A stretch of DNA of 46,053 nucleotides, from the NCBI GenBank assembly GCA_026461505.1, contig JAPJMW010000020.1:1-46053 (forward strand), given 5' to 3'. The notes under the pieces are model-generated. The model had not been told where the DNA came from, made no database searches, and was given only the letters and a program-made list of their open reading frames with translations. The translations under genes were made by a program, and so were the position numbers. This DNA is from Beijerinckiaceae bacterium. GTDB taxonomy: Bacteria > Pseudomonadota > Alphaproteobacteria > Rhizobiales > Beijerinckiaceae. Shown here one piece after another: positions 10,401 to 18,299 of the stretch; within the stretch, counting starts at the first letter, position 1, and every line of letters begins with the position of its first letter.

Positions 10401-10649
10401 TGATCGCATTTCCTTAACATTAGCGACAGATTTTAGCTGCGTCTCCATAGGTCGGAGCAAAAGGCGTTCGGCATCTTCTGGGCTGATGCCGCGTTGGGAA
10501 AGCTGAACATAAACAATAGGAACTTTAACATCAGGCTCCGCTTCTTTTGGGATCGTCTGATAAGCAACAAATCCTGCTAAAAGAAGAAAGGCTAAAACGG
10601 CCAGCGTTAATCTGGCGTGAGAAATTGCATAATCGACAGGGTTTTTCAT
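7497..10649 (-). CDS. Efflux RND transporter permease subunit
   Basis: Inner-membrane proton-driven RND pump of 1050 residues, full length for the AcrB/MexB superfamily. A first transmembrane helix lies at residues 14-30, followed by the porter domain, TM2-6 (about 335-490), a second periplasmic loop and TM8-12 near the C-terminus. The paired proton-relay aspartates are Asp398-Asp399 in GMLVDDAIIVSEF. The divergence from classical AcrB (KEAEPDVKVPIVYVQ at the first periplasmic junction) places it in the branch annotated as AcrB/AcrD/AcrF or MMPL-like metal/drug pumps of alphaproteobacteria. It follows the adaptor gene by 22 nt (AGGA site 8 nt before ATG) in a tetR-adaptor-pump operon. No outer-membrane partner is encoded here. 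Substrate unknown. Confidence 0.93.
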   Translation of the reverse strand: MKNPVDYAISHARLTLAVLAFLLLAGFVAYQTIPKEAEPDVKVPIVYVQLSQRGISPEDAERLLLRPMETQLKSVANVKEMRSTAFEGGGFVLLEFEAGFDSTKAVADVRAKVDDAKRDLPKDADQPAVREVNLSLFPVLVVALTGEVPERTLLRIARSAKNYIEQIPGVLSADLRGARDEVVEIIAEPMLMKSYGISLDGLIGGVSQSNSLVTAGALEGGTGRFAVKVPALIERPEDILKLPVTASAGASVVLGDVAEVRPTFKDATSITRVNGKPAIAIEVSKRTGSNLIETVDAVKFVIGELQKSWPATVTVSFSQDKSKTIRDMLHELQNSVVTAVLLVLVIMMMVLGGRPSLFIGIAIPGSFLAGILALQMAGLTVNIVVLFALILAVGMLVDDAIIVSEFAERRMAEGMDPKLAFSMAAKRMAGPVIAATLTRVAAFSPLLFWPGIVGQFMKYMPLTLIATLSASLVVALFFTPTLGALLGKAAAKPHDDRASDKGAYMNVVRFCIKHPSLTLSATFLLLVTVIKAYGVFGNGVEFFPNVEPDYGIVQIHARGNLSISEKDEFVRRVEERILPMTELKTVYARAGEGQKGSNEVSEDTIGSIQFEFIEWQHRRKAHLIMDDIRAKTADIAGVSIEVTAPKGGPPTGKAVQVQIAAVDPDYLIPAAKKVAAVLEKTPDVRDIDNGLALPGIDWKINVDKAEASKYGVSATGVGSALQLVTNGLKITEYRPIDTDKSVDLILRFPEDKRTLDDIEELRINAPVGSVPIGNFVTRTPSHRVGQLNRVAASRVITVSANVNEGVQSAVVQQKIMSDLSAMDLGPGITFKMKGEDEERAKAGAFLGKAFGTAMFLIFAILLAQFNKFSSVFLVLTAVILSTIGVLLGLMIMGQAFGVVMTGIGIIANAGVIVNNNIVLIDTYDRCREEGMSAYDAIIETCRERARPVVLTAVTAILGVLAIAFGINLDFVNRDIAFGAPSTQWWVHLSSAIVFGLGFATILTLVVTPAALMMVANVGEWSAQRKARRLAKREARRLMKETSSFSPKAAE

Positions 10650-10671
10650 CTCAATTGTCCTATGACCAATA

Positions 10672-11742
10672 TTATGAGGAGGCTTTGCCGATTACGGTTT
10701 CTACAATTTGACCCTCTTTAACAAAATCCTGTCCCTGCACGATGATTTTCGAGCCTGGTGCAATACCTGCTACATATAAATAGTCGGCCTGATCTTCAAC
10801 AAGGGTAACCGGAATAAACGTAACGGTTTTGTTGTCATTAACCGCGCGTACACCGAGTTTTCCTTCAGCGGAAAACGTTAACGCCGAACGTGCTACCTTT
10901 GTCGCGTCAACGGCCGCAAGATATAGTGAAACTTCCGTTGTTACGCCGTCTGCAATAAGACCATTTGGATTTGAAAGACTGACATCAATCCGATAGGTCC
11001 GGGTTTGAGGGCTGGCGCGATTTGAAATGAAGCGGACCGAACCGATAACTTCGCCGCCACCAATGAATCGGACATCAGCACGGTCGCCAACTTTTACACC
11101 GCTCAGCTTGCGTTCGGAAATTTCAACAACGGCCAGCATTGGATCGAGTGACATCACTTCTGCCACTTGCGCTCCAGGCTGTAGGCTTTGACCGAGATTG
11201 GCTGGAACTTCATTGATCACGCCTGCGACGGGCGCACGGACCATTCCACGGTCGCGCTCGGCCTCAGCTTGAGCAAGCTGTGCCTGAGCACCTTTTAAAT
11301 CAGCCTCAAATTGAGCAAGATTGAGCTTCGCCAGATTTCCACTTTCTACCAAGAGGCGCTTTGCGTCATATTCTTTTTGACGCTGCTCTAACCGCGCTTG
11401 GGCTTGAGCAACATTTGATTCTCTGGCCTCATCCGACAATACGGCAATGATGTCACCTGCCTGCACAATGGAACCGCGACGTACATTCAGGGCTGTTACG
11501 GTCCCATTGGTCCGGGCTACGGCCATAGTTCTTACATCCGCTTCCGTACGACCGGACAATGTCAGCTTTCTGGAACGTGGTTCCACGATTGCAGAAATAA
11601 CCGTTACGGCAAATGGCTTAGCATCAACTTGGGTCGATGCCGCAACAGGTAACCCGGCTTCCTTTTTACCAATCTGACCAGACGCAATCCAAGCGATTGC
11701 AATAACGACTAAAAGAACCGCGGTAATTCTGCTCCAAAGCAT
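10672..11742 (-). CDS. Efflux RND transporter periplasmic adaptor subunit
   Basis: Membrane-fusion protein of 356 residues bridging the RND pump to an outer-membrane channel. An N-terminal membrane anchor (residues 5-22, VLLVVIAIAWIA) is followed by a biotinyl-lipoyl half motif (GRTEADVRTMAVARTNGTV), an alpha-hairpin rich in Ala/Gln/Glu (about 110-170, coiled coil), the second lipoyl half (VRAPVAGVINEVPANLGQ) and a beta-barrel plus membrane-proximal domain ending in EGQIVETVIG. It lies 32 nt after the TetR gene and 22 nt before the pump gene on the same strand. Confidence 0.92.
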   Translation of the reverse strand: MLWSRITAVLLVVIAIAWIASGQIGKKEAGLPVAASTQVDAKPFAVTVISAIVEPRSRKLTLSGRTEADVRTMAVARTNGTVTALNVRRGSIVQAGDIIAVLSDEARESNVAQAQARLEQRQKEYDAKRLLVESGNLAKLNLAQFEADLKGAQAQLAQAEAERDRGMVRAPVAGVINEVPANLGQSLQPGAQVAEVMSLDPMLAVVEISERKLSGVKVGDRADVRFIGGGEVIGSVRFISNRASPQTRTYRIDVSLSNPNGLIADGVTTEVSLYLAAVDATKVARSALTFSAEGKLGVRAVNDNKTVTFIPVTLVEDQADYLYVAGIAPGSKIIVQGQDFVKEGQIVETVIGKASS

Positions 11743-11774
11743 CTTCTTTTTCCCGATTGTTAAAATGAATTATT

Positions 11775-12392
11775 CTAGCATTTATGTGAGAACTGTATGG
11801 CACCGTTCAAAACAGCGCCGATAACACAGAGATTATTGTCAATTTCGCCATGACTATGAAAATCACCGTCAATGGCACGGCGCCTGATCATGCCATCCGA
11901 GAGGGTGATAATGAGTTGCGTAAGCGCCTCGACATCAACATTCGGATGAATTTCGCCAGTTTCGCGGGCCCTCGAGAGAACGCCACGTATCCCCACGCGT
12001 ACGTCGGATTGAACTTCAGCAACTTGGGCTGCAATTTCAGGGTCTAAAGCCGCTTCAGACCAAATTTGTAATGCAATGACAGCCTTTTCACGTGGCTGAT
12101 CAATAAAATGCTTTCGACCAAGCTGTTCGAAGGCTGTCAATAAATTTTGCGCGTTTGATAAATTCGCAAAATCAGCAGCGATTTCCGTCCGATCCCGCTC
12201 GACCAATCCGGCGATGATCGCATTTTTCGATGGGAAATAGCGATAGAGATTACCCGGAACCATGCCCGCCTCACGGGCGACATCCTGCATCGTTGTCCGA
12301 TGAAAGCCATTGAGCGCAAAGCAGCGCTCTGCCGCATCAAGAATTTGCTGACGTCGGTCAACTTGCCGAGTGGATTTAGGGTCGCGAAGCAT
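11775..12392 (-). CDS. TetR/AcrR family transcriptional regulator
   Basis: One-domain DNA-binding repressor of 205 residues. The N-terminal helix-turn-helix is recognisable (RRQQILDAAERCFALNGF, then TTMQDVAREAGMVPGNLYRYFPSK, residues about 13-60), followed by an all-helical ligand domain. GGAAAG lies just before the ATG. It heads the efflux operon and an inverted repeat sits 15 bp upstream of its start, so autoregulated repression of the tetR-adaptor-pump transcript, relieved by a pump substrate, is likely. Confidence 0.92.
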   Translation of the reverse strand: MLRDPKSTRQVDRRQQILDAAERCFALNGFHRTTMQDVAREAGMVPGNLYRYFPSKNAIIAGLVERDRTEIAADFANLSNAQNLLTAFEQLGRKHFIDQPREKAVIALQIWSEAALDPEIAAQVAEVQSDVRVGIRGVLSRARETGEIHPNVDVEALTQLIITLSDGMIRRRAIDGDFHSHGEIDNNLCVIGAVLNGAIQFSHKC

Positions 12393-12406
12393 TTCTTTCC
12401 ATTAGT

Positions 12407-12422
12407 GAATGAACATTCATTC
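12407..12422. promoter_or_regulatory. TetR-type palindromic operator
   Basis: Perfect inverted repeat with 7-bp arms GAATGAA and TTCATTC around a central CA, 15 bp upstream of the tetR start. The TGAATGA/TTCATTC half-sites are of the kind seen at AcrR/TetR-family operators. On the minus strand a TTGACG box flanks it, so binding could block the tetR-efflux promoter; it also lies about 100 bp before the divergent site-2 protease gene. Confidence 0.75.
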
Positions 12423-12521
12423 GTCAAGCAACCCTCGGTAGTGATCTTTAGGTAGTTCTGCCGAATGCGTCAGCGGTCGATAAGAGTTAGCCTTTTGAAT
12501 TCGGAAGTATGGGGTTCAAAA

Positions 12522-13682
12522 ATGCGATGGTCCATCTCGATCGGTAAAATTGCGGGCACCGTCGTCAGGATCCATGTGACCTTTTTGCTTTTTCTTTTCG
12601 TCATAGGCGTCATAGTTTTTCGGCAAAATGGCGCCGAAGCTGCGTGGGATGCCGTAGCGTTCATCACTCTGGTTTTTGCCTGCATCATATTACATGAGTT
12701 TGGCCATATTCTAATGGCCAGATTTTTTGGCATCAAAACGCGAGATGTTACGCTCTTCCCGATTGGCGGAGTGGCCAATATTGAACGGATGCCCGAAAGA
12801 CCTTATCAAGAGCTACTGGTTGCACTTGCCGGCCCCCCTATATATTTGGTTATTTTTTTAAGTATTTTCCTTGTCTCTGGCAAAGGGCTTAGCGATTTCG
12901 ACATTGAGAAAATCAACGATACCGGTACGAACTTAGCCATACGTGTTGCGGCTGCTAATGTGATATTAATGACCTTCAATCTACTTCCCGCCTTTCCGAT
13001 GGATGGAGGAAGAGTGCTGCGCGCAATCCTTGCCATGTGGATTACCAAATCAAAAGCCACTAAAATTGCAGCAACCATCGGTCAGGGGATGGCCCTGTTC
13101 ATTGGATTTATGGGCTTCTTCGGTAACCCAATGTTAATTTTGATTGCGGTCTTTATTTTTATTGCTGCTGGGAGCGAATCTGAAACGGCAATATTCCACG
13201 ATATTACGCACGACCTTACCATAAGAGATGCAATGATTGAGGCGCCGGCACGGCTGCATCCACGCGATACAATTCGAACCGTGATTGATTATTTATTAGG
13301 CTCAACCGAAAATGAATTTCTGGTTATTGATAATACCGAACTAGAGATAGGAACGATCACCCGTGAAACGTTGCTCCTAGCACTTGCATCGCATGATGAT
13401 GGAACTCAAATCTCTTCTCTTATGAGCCGACCAGAGCATTTTGTTTACGAATATGATTCCCTCGAAAACGCATTAACAATTTTCGAGCGGTGCAATGATC
13501 AAGCCCTCATTGTCAAAGATATCAATAACCAAATCTCAGGGCTTATTTCCAGGGCCGCCATTGCCCAAGCGATCCTCATTAAAACCGCCCGTCCCGATTG
13601 GAAATTTTTTCGGGGCGGGATTTTATCGAAGAGCCTACCGAAATTTAGCCACGGCCAGCGAGTGGCATCTTTGTTGCCATAA
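12522..13682 (+). CDS. Site-2 protease family (M50) intramembrane metalloprotease with CBS domains
   Basis: Membrane zinc protease of 386 residues. After a first hydrophobic helix ([12 protein letters not shown]) come the metal motif HEFGH (His58, Glu59, His62) and the distal [12 protein letters not shown] motif with metal-binding Asp161, typical of the SpoIVFB/Rip branch. The C-terminal half (about 215-360) is a CBS pair ([25 protein letters not shown] and [19 protein letters not shown]), which may sense adenine nucleotides. ATG at 12522 is preferred because GGGG lies 7 nt upstream; an earlier ATG at 12465 lacks a site. Its 3' end overlaps the convergent SDR gene by 38 bp and contains a terminator-like hairpin. 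Such proteases cut membrane regulators; the substrate is not in view. Confidence 0.9.
   Translation: MRWSISIGKIAGTVVRIHVTFLLFLFVIGVIVFRQNGAEAAWDAVAFITLVFACIILHEFGHILMARFFGIKTRDVTLFPIGGVANIERMPERPYQELLVALAGPPIYLVIFLSIFLVSGKGLSDFDIEKINDTGTNLAIRVAAANVILMTFNLLPAFPMDGGRVLRAILAMWITKSKATKIAATIGQGMALFIGFMGFFGNPMLILIAVFIFIAAGSESETAIFHDITHDLTIRDAMIEAPARLHPRDTIRTVIDYLLGSTENEFLVIDNTELEIGTITRETLLLALASHDDGTQISSLMSRPEHFVYEYDSLENALTIFERCNDQALIVKDINNQISGLISRAAIAQAILIKTARPDWKFFRGGILSKSLPKFSHGQRVASLLP
13588..13619. terminator. Terminator-like hairpin inside overlapping convergent 3' ends
   Basis: Ten-bp GC-rich stem (arms CCCGTCCCGA and TCGGGGCGGG, one G-U pair) with a 12-nt A/T-rich loop, followed by ATTTTAT on the plus strand and CGGTTTTAA on the minus strand. 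It lies within the last codons of the protease gene, past its CBS domains, and just beyond the SDR stop, so it could end both transcripts. Confidence 0.55.
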
Positions 13683-14403
13683 CGGTAATCGTCGAAACAT
13701 TTGCATCTAGTGGCAGGCTAGACATAAAAACAACGGCGCTGGCGACATTGCTCACATCCATCGTTGGCTCTGCTGCGACCGTTAAATTTGCCTGAAGCAC
13801 ACCCGTGCTCATTTTTTGAGTCATATTGGTTGCTGCATTTCCAATATCAATCTGGCCACAGGCAATATCGTATTTTCGGCCATCAAGGGATGTCGATTTT
13901 GTGAGCCCGGTAATCGCGTGCTTTGTAGCGGTATAGGGCGCAGAGTTTGGCCGTGGTGTTTGGGCTGAAATGGAGCCATTATTAATAATACGGCCGCCAC
14001 GAGGGTTCTGATCCTTCATAATTTTGAAGGTCTCTTGCGTGCATAAAAACGCAGCCGTCAAATTAGCACCAAGCACGGTTTGCCACTGCTCGAAGGTAAT
14101 GTCTTCGAGATTTATGGGCGGCGCATTCGTACCAGCATTATTAAACAGGATATCAAGCCGACCAAATCTCTCTTTCGTTTTCTCAAAAAGACGATGGACG
14201 GCAATCGGATCGGCAAGATCCGTTGATACCGCAAGCGTTGGAACACCATAGCTTGCACCTAAAGTGGCCGTCTCATCGAGCGCATCCTGACGGCGACCGG
14301 CCAATACAACACTGTAGCCTTCTTTCATCATTGCAAGCGCCACGGATCGGCCGATACCTGAGCCGGCGCCCGTAATCATTGCAATTTTTCCGTTACCATT
14401 CAT
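13645..14403 (-). CDS. SDR family NAD(P)-dependent oxidoreductase
   Basis: Classical short-chain dehydrogenase of 252 residues: cofactor loop TGAGSGIG (11-18), NNAG (88-91), catalytic Ser near 144-146 (NNGSIS), Tyr157 and Lys161 (YTATK). The C-terminal part ([33 protein letters not shown]) matches SDRs usually annotated as 3-oxoacyl-ACP reductase-like without a defined substrate. It lies 32 bp after the class III aminotransferase on the same strand, suggesting co-transcription and perhaps reduction of the aldehyde or ketone made by the transaminase. Its stop lies within the 3' end of the convergent protease gene. Confidence 0.87.
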   Translation of the reverse strand: MNGNGKIAMITGAGSGIGRSVALAMMKEGYSVVLAGRRQDALDETATLGASYGVPTLAVSTDLADPIAVHRLFEKTKERFGRLDILFNNAGTNAPPINLEDITFEQWQTVLGANLTAAFLCTQETFKIMKDQNPRGGRIINNGSISAQTPRPNSAPYTATKHAITGLTKSTSLDGRKYDIACGQIDIGNAATNMTQKMSTGVLQANLTVAAEPTMDVSNVASAVVFMSSLPLDANVSTITVMATKMPLAGRG

Positions 14404-14435
14404 GATCGAATTCCCACAGTGTTGAAATAATTATT

Positions 14436-15794
14436 TTATACAGTAAGGCGGTCTAATGCCCGACCAAATCCGTCAAAAATATCATCGATTTGTTTGTCGG
14501 TTATGATGAGAGGCGGGCAGAAGGCTAAAATATCACCGATTGGACGGAAAATGACGCCCTCTTCATGACCAAGCTCAGCTAGTTTTAATCCAGTCGCGCC
14601 TGGCTTTTCAAATCCAGCCTTGGTCTTTTTATCGGCTACAAGCTCAATGGCGCCGATCAATCCAACACCGCGCGTTTCACCGACAAGTGGGTGATCTTTG
14701 AAACTATGTAAGCGTTGCAGAAAATGAGGACTGAGCTCATTCACACGCCCCATAAGATTCCGCTCTTCAATAATATCTAGATTTTCCATTGCAACCGCCA
14801 TCGCAAGCGGATGGCCAGATGTAGTAAAACCGTGAGCGAATGTTCCAATTTTTGCGGTATTATCCGCAATAACATTATAGATCTCGTTGGTAAATGTAAT
14901 CGATGCCAATGGAACATAAGATGACGTGATTTGCTTCGAGCAAATCATGAAATCTGGCTTAATGCCGTAGGTATCGGAGCCCCAGACATTTCCGGTACGC
15001 CCAAAACCATTGATGACCTCATCAACCACAATCAGTATGTCATATTTACGGCACACTTCCTGCATTTTCGTCCAATAGGTCCGCGGTGGAATAAATACGC
15101 CACCAGCGCCCATAACAGGTTCGCCAATAAAGGCCGCGACTGTTTCAGGCCCTTCAGCCAAAATCTTGTCTTCAAATTCCTTAGCAAGACGGGTTGCAAA
15201 GTCCTCTTCGGACTCATCTGCTTCAGCAAAGCGATAATGATGAGGGCAAGAGACGTGTTTAATTTGCGGAAATGGAAGGTCAAAATCACGATGATTATTT
15301 GGCAAACCCGTCAAGCTCGCCGACATCATGGTAATGCCGTGATAGGCTTTAATCCGCGATATGATCTTTTTCTTTTCAGGCTTGCCCCTGGCATTATTAT
15401 AAAACCAGATCATTTTAACGACGGTATCATTCGCCTCTGAACCGGAATTCACAAAATGGGCCTTGCCCATATTGCCGGGAGACATTTTGACCATACGCTC
15501 CGCCAAGGCGATCGCCGTTGGATGGGATTTATGCGAAAACGAATGATAGAAAGGCAATTCGCTCATCTGCCGGGTAGCGGCTTGCACCAAGCGATCCTCG
15601 CCAAAGCCTACGGCAACGCTCCAAAGTCCTGCCATAGCCTCAATATATTCTTTGCCCATATCATCATAGACATAAACACCTTTGCCCTTTGAAATGATCA
15701 TTGGGCCAACTTGCTCATGCCGTCGCGCATTCGTTACGGGATGAAAATAATATTCAATATCGCGAGCGGCGAGGGAATTAGGCAAGGCTGTCAT
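14436..15794 (-). CDS. Class III (omega) aminotransferase
   Basis: PLP enzyme of 452 residues of the omega-amino acid:pyruvate / putrescine aminotransferase group. Recognisable are NSGSEANDTVVK, the cofactor Asp258 (VVDEVINGFGRTG) and the Schiff-base lysine Lys287 (SKQITSSY), plus the GHPLAMAVAMENL segment. It moves an amino group from a terminal amine or beta/omega-amino acid to pyruvate or similar. ATG at 15794 is chosen over an upstream TTG because GGAG lies 6 nt before it. It precedes an SDR gene by 32 bp; the BenE-type transporter upstream is on the same strand. Substrate not assignable. Confidence 0.9.
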   Translation of the reverse strand: MTALPNSLAARDIEYYFHPVTNARRHEQVGPMIISKGKGVYVYDDMGKEYIEAMAGLWSVAVGFGEDRLVQAATRQMSELPFYHSFSHKSHPTAIALAERMVKMSPGNMGKAHFVNSGSEANDTVVKMIWFYNNARGKPEKKKIISRIKAYHGITMMSASLTGLPNNHRDFDLPFPQIKHVSCPHHYRFAEADESEEDFATRLAKEFEDKILAEGPETVAAFIGEPVMGAGGVFIPPRTYWTKMQEVCRKYDILIVVDEVINGFGRTGNVWGSDTYGIKPDFMICSKQITSSYVPLASITFTNEIYNVIADNTAKIGTFAHGFTTSGHPLAMAVAMENLDIIEERNLMGRVNELSPHFLQRLHSFKDHPLVGETRGVGLIGAIELVADKKTKAGFEKPGATGLKLAELGHEEGVIFRPIGDILAFCPPLIITDKQIDDIFDGFGRALDRLTV

Positions 15795-15890
15795 AAATGT
15801 CTCCGGCAATTATCGGCTGAACCATAATCTTCATAACGATCATAACCTGCTAGCGCTGGAAAGGAAAACCCCACCCGCAACCAATATGGG

Positions 15891-17063
15891 CTAAGCAGCC
15901 CTGCCTTTATAGCGGAGCAAAATCAATAATCCTCCGGCAATTAGGCCCCAAAAGGCACTACCAACTCCAAAAAACGTAATTCCGGAGGCCGAAACGAGAA
16001 AAGTAATGGCTGCCGGCTCCCTCAACTCGCTGTCCGAAAGGGCAGAAAATAGCGCCGTTGAAAACGCGCCAATAAGGGCTAAACCCGCCACGGCTTCGAT
16101 ATAAATCGGCGGTGATACACCAATGATCGAGGTCGCCGCTCCAGCAAAAATACCCAAAATAATGTAAATTACCCCTGAAGCAATTCCGGCCCAATAACGT
16201 CTATTTTTATCTTTATGAGCATCGGGGCCAGCACACATCGCGGCTGTAATCGCTGCTAGATTGACGGCATGGCCACCAAAAAAGTTAGAAGTTAAAGAGA
16301 GAATACCTGTAACGGTGAAGAGTGGCCCTGGCTCAGGCTTAAAGCCATTTGCGGCGAGAACAGCCACTCCGGGAATATTTTGTGAAGCCATCGTTACAAT
16401 AAAAAGGGGGAAAGCAACGCTCAAAAATGCGGGAACCGAAAAGACGGGTATTATGAGGGTTGGAGCAGCAAACAAGTCGATTGATGAAAGCAATACATCG
16501 CCTTTGGTCATTCCCATGACGAAAATAACGCTTACTAACGCTGCTGGTACAGCCAATAGCCTCTTAAATCGACCCATTATTGCCCAAACCAATATGATCA
16601 GAAGGCCGATTGTCGGACTTCCTGAAACCGCATGAACCGGCGCGAGACAGAGATGCAACAATATTCCGGCTAACATCGCATTCGATAAAGGTGCCGGAAT
16701 AGACGATACCGCTCTGCCAAGCGGCTTAAAAACCCCCGAAAAAATTAGCAATAGGGAAGATATCAGAAAGGCACCCACTGCACCGGCATAGCCGCCCTCT
16801 ATAAAACCGGTTGTCGTCAGGAGCGCAGCCCCCGGCGTGGACCAAGCAACGCTAATAGGCATTCGAGACAAAAGGCTCAAAATAACGCCACCAAGACCCA
16901 TCGCTATCGACAAAGCCATTATACCCGACGTCGACTGAGCGGGCGAAGCACCCGCCGCTTGCAAACCATGAAGAACGATAACAAAGGAACTAGAAAAACC
17001 GACAATGCCGGCTAGACTTCCGGCCACAAGGGCTTGGGTAGAAATCGAATACTTAGACGTCAT
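15891..17063 (-). CDS. benE: BenE family benzoate/H+ symporter-like transporter
   Basis: Polytopic membrane protein of about 390 residues with 11-12 predicted helices. Conserved BenE stretches are VAWSTPGAALL, PLSNAMLAGILL, PLFIVTMASQNIPG and FWGLIAGG, aligning over the whole length with E. coli BenE. Proven members import benzoate with protons, but no benzoate-degradation gene is present, so the substrate here is uncertain. An in-frame ATG at 17090 is possible; the one at 17063 has GGAAG 6 nt upstream and removes a non-conserved nonapeptide. Confidence 0.88.
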   Translation of the reverse strand: MTSKYSISTQALVAGSLAGIVGFSSSFVIVLHGLQAAGASPAQSTSGIMALSIAMGLGGVILSLLSRMPISVAWSTPGAALLTTTGFIEGGYAGAVGAFLISSLLLIFSGVFKPLGRAVSSIPAPLSNAMLAGILLHLCLAPVHAVSGSPTIGLLIILVWAIMGRFKRLLAVPAALVSVIFVMGMTKGDVLLSSIDLFAAPTLIIPVFSVPAFLSVAFPLFIVTMASQNIPGVAVLAANGFKPEPGPLFTVTGILSLTSNFFGGHAVNLAAITAAMCAGPDAHKDKNRRYWAGIASGVIYIILGIFAGAATSIIGVSPPIYIEAVAGLALIGAFSTALFSALSDSELREPAAITFLVSASGITFFGVGSAFWGLIAGGLLILLRYKGRAA

Positions 17064-17143
17064 CTGAACTTCCGAAGCAGCATTGGACAATATCCAATCA
17101 ATGCATCGAAGAGAATCCGGATGACAAGCCCTGATAACAAAAA

Positions 17144-17626
17144 TTAAAGTCGATCTTTATCAAAGTCCTCACAAGACTCCCCAAATTCGGCAAGAGCCGT
17201 TTCGAGATAATCCGATAAAAGCGGGGTACCGAGGAGGTATTTACTGACAGAACCCGAACGTCTGGCGCGAGCTTCAGCAACCGCCAGCTGCCAATCAGCG
17301 GATTCATAGTCGCCTCGTCCGATCCACATCATGGCAACAACCGCATTTTGCTCGTCTTCATCCATCGCATCGATAAAGCCTAATAATTCCGCTTCTGTTG
17401 GCGCTTGGCCATCATGCGTTAATATGCTTGAGAAGCCATCATCCGTTTCGTTAGACGCGTCGGCCTCAATATCGGTATCCTCCATAGCCAATTCGCGTGA
17501 CTTTAAAATGATAAAGCAAATCTTTTCTGGATTGATGTCCGGCATTCCCTCGTCGATCGGAACGGAAAGATTCTCACCCTCCAACCAATCTTTTGGCATT
17601 TTGTCGGTCTGCTTTGTTTCACTCAT
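17144..17626 (-). CDS. DUF3775 domain-containing protein
   Basis: Small acidic cytoplasmic protein of 160 residues with the DUF3775 pattern: INPEKICFIILKSRELA, LLGFIDAMDEDEQNAVVAMMWIGRGDY, and the C-terminal KYLLGTPLLSDYLETALAEFGESCEDF. The family is widespread in alphaproteobacteria and has no known function. It is transcribed divergently from the Spy-like gene with a ~157-bp gap, and sits near a PHA synthase and BON protein, which hints at a stress or storage setting. Confidence 0.82.
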   Translation of the reverse strand: MSETKQTDKMPKDWLEGENLSVPIDEGMPDINPEKICFIILKSRELAMEDTDIEADASNETDDGFSSILTHDGQAPTEAELLGFIDAMDEDEQNAVVAMMWIGRGDYESADWQLAVAEARARRSGSVSKYLLGTPLLSDYLETALAEFGESCEDFDKDRL

Positions 17627-17783
17627 GTTTCAGCTCCATCCAAAAAAGGAAGAATGCTAAATCAATGATCGTAAGGTGCTACGGTTCCATTGCTATGAGC
17701 AACAGTCCTTATAACTGACACGGATCAATGCCTGCCCAAATCGGTTTGATAAATTAAATCATCACTTCTTTCAGGAGAAACCG

Positions 17784-18299
17784 ATGATATTATTAAAAAA
17801 GGCGTCGATCGTTTGTTTGGCTGCTAGCGCCCTGTCCTTTCAATTCCTTGGATTACCTGTTCATGCCACAGAAGCGCCTGGATGGGGTCCGGGGCAGGGT
17901 ATGATGTGGGCTGGCCCAACCCATAATTGGTTTGGCTGGGGCATGTCCGCACATTTTTGTGGTGACGATGGCAAGAAAAATATCACCCATTTTATGGCGC
18001 TTATCGATAAAACAGTTACTCCAACAGCCGCGCAAAAACCAAAGGAAGAGGAACTCACCAAAGCATTTGAAAGGGCTCAAGATGACCTAATTAGCCTGTG
18101 TGAAAAGCCGCATGAAGGGCAATGGTCGCCAGTAGAGCGTTTGACCGTGGCAGAGTCAAATCTCGCAGCGATGATTGCAGCCATTCATACCGTTAAGCCA
18201 ACGCTAGAAGCGTTTTATGCAAGTTTGAACGATGAACAAAAGAAGAAAATTGATCAACTCAAACCAGATTGGCGCATGCGATTGAATTGGGTAAGATAA
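17784..18299 (+). CDS. Spy/CpxP-like LTxxQ periplasmic protein
   Basis: Exported protein of 171 residues. An N-terminal signal peptide (KK then a hydrophobic core, likely cleaved after VHA near residue 28) is followed by a Gly/Trp/Pro-rich linker and a helical region with two LTxxQ-like motifs (VTPTAAQ and LNDEQKKKID), the mark of the Spy/CpxP chaperone family that binds unfolded periplasmic proteins. GGAG lies 6 nt before ATG. Its stop overlaps the start of PHA synthase as TAATG, so the two are translationally coupled despite acting in different compartments. Confidence 0.85.
   Translation: MILLKKASIVCLAASALSFQFLGLPVHATEAPGWGPGQGMMWAGPTHNWFGWGMSAHFCGDDGKKNITHFMALIDKTVTPTAAQKPKEEELTKAFERAQDDLISLCEKPHEGQWSPVERLTVAESNLAAMIAAIHTVKPTLEAFYASLNDEQKKKIDQLKPDWRMRLNWVR

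Noticed and set aside
10672..12392. Long antisense frames across the adaptor and TetR genes
   Set aside because: They arise from codon bias of the real genes and carry no known motifs or ribosome sites.
15885..15905. GGGCT/AGCCC inverted repeat at the end of the transporter gene as a terminator
   Set aside because: Only five pairs, overlaps the stop codon and lacks a T run.
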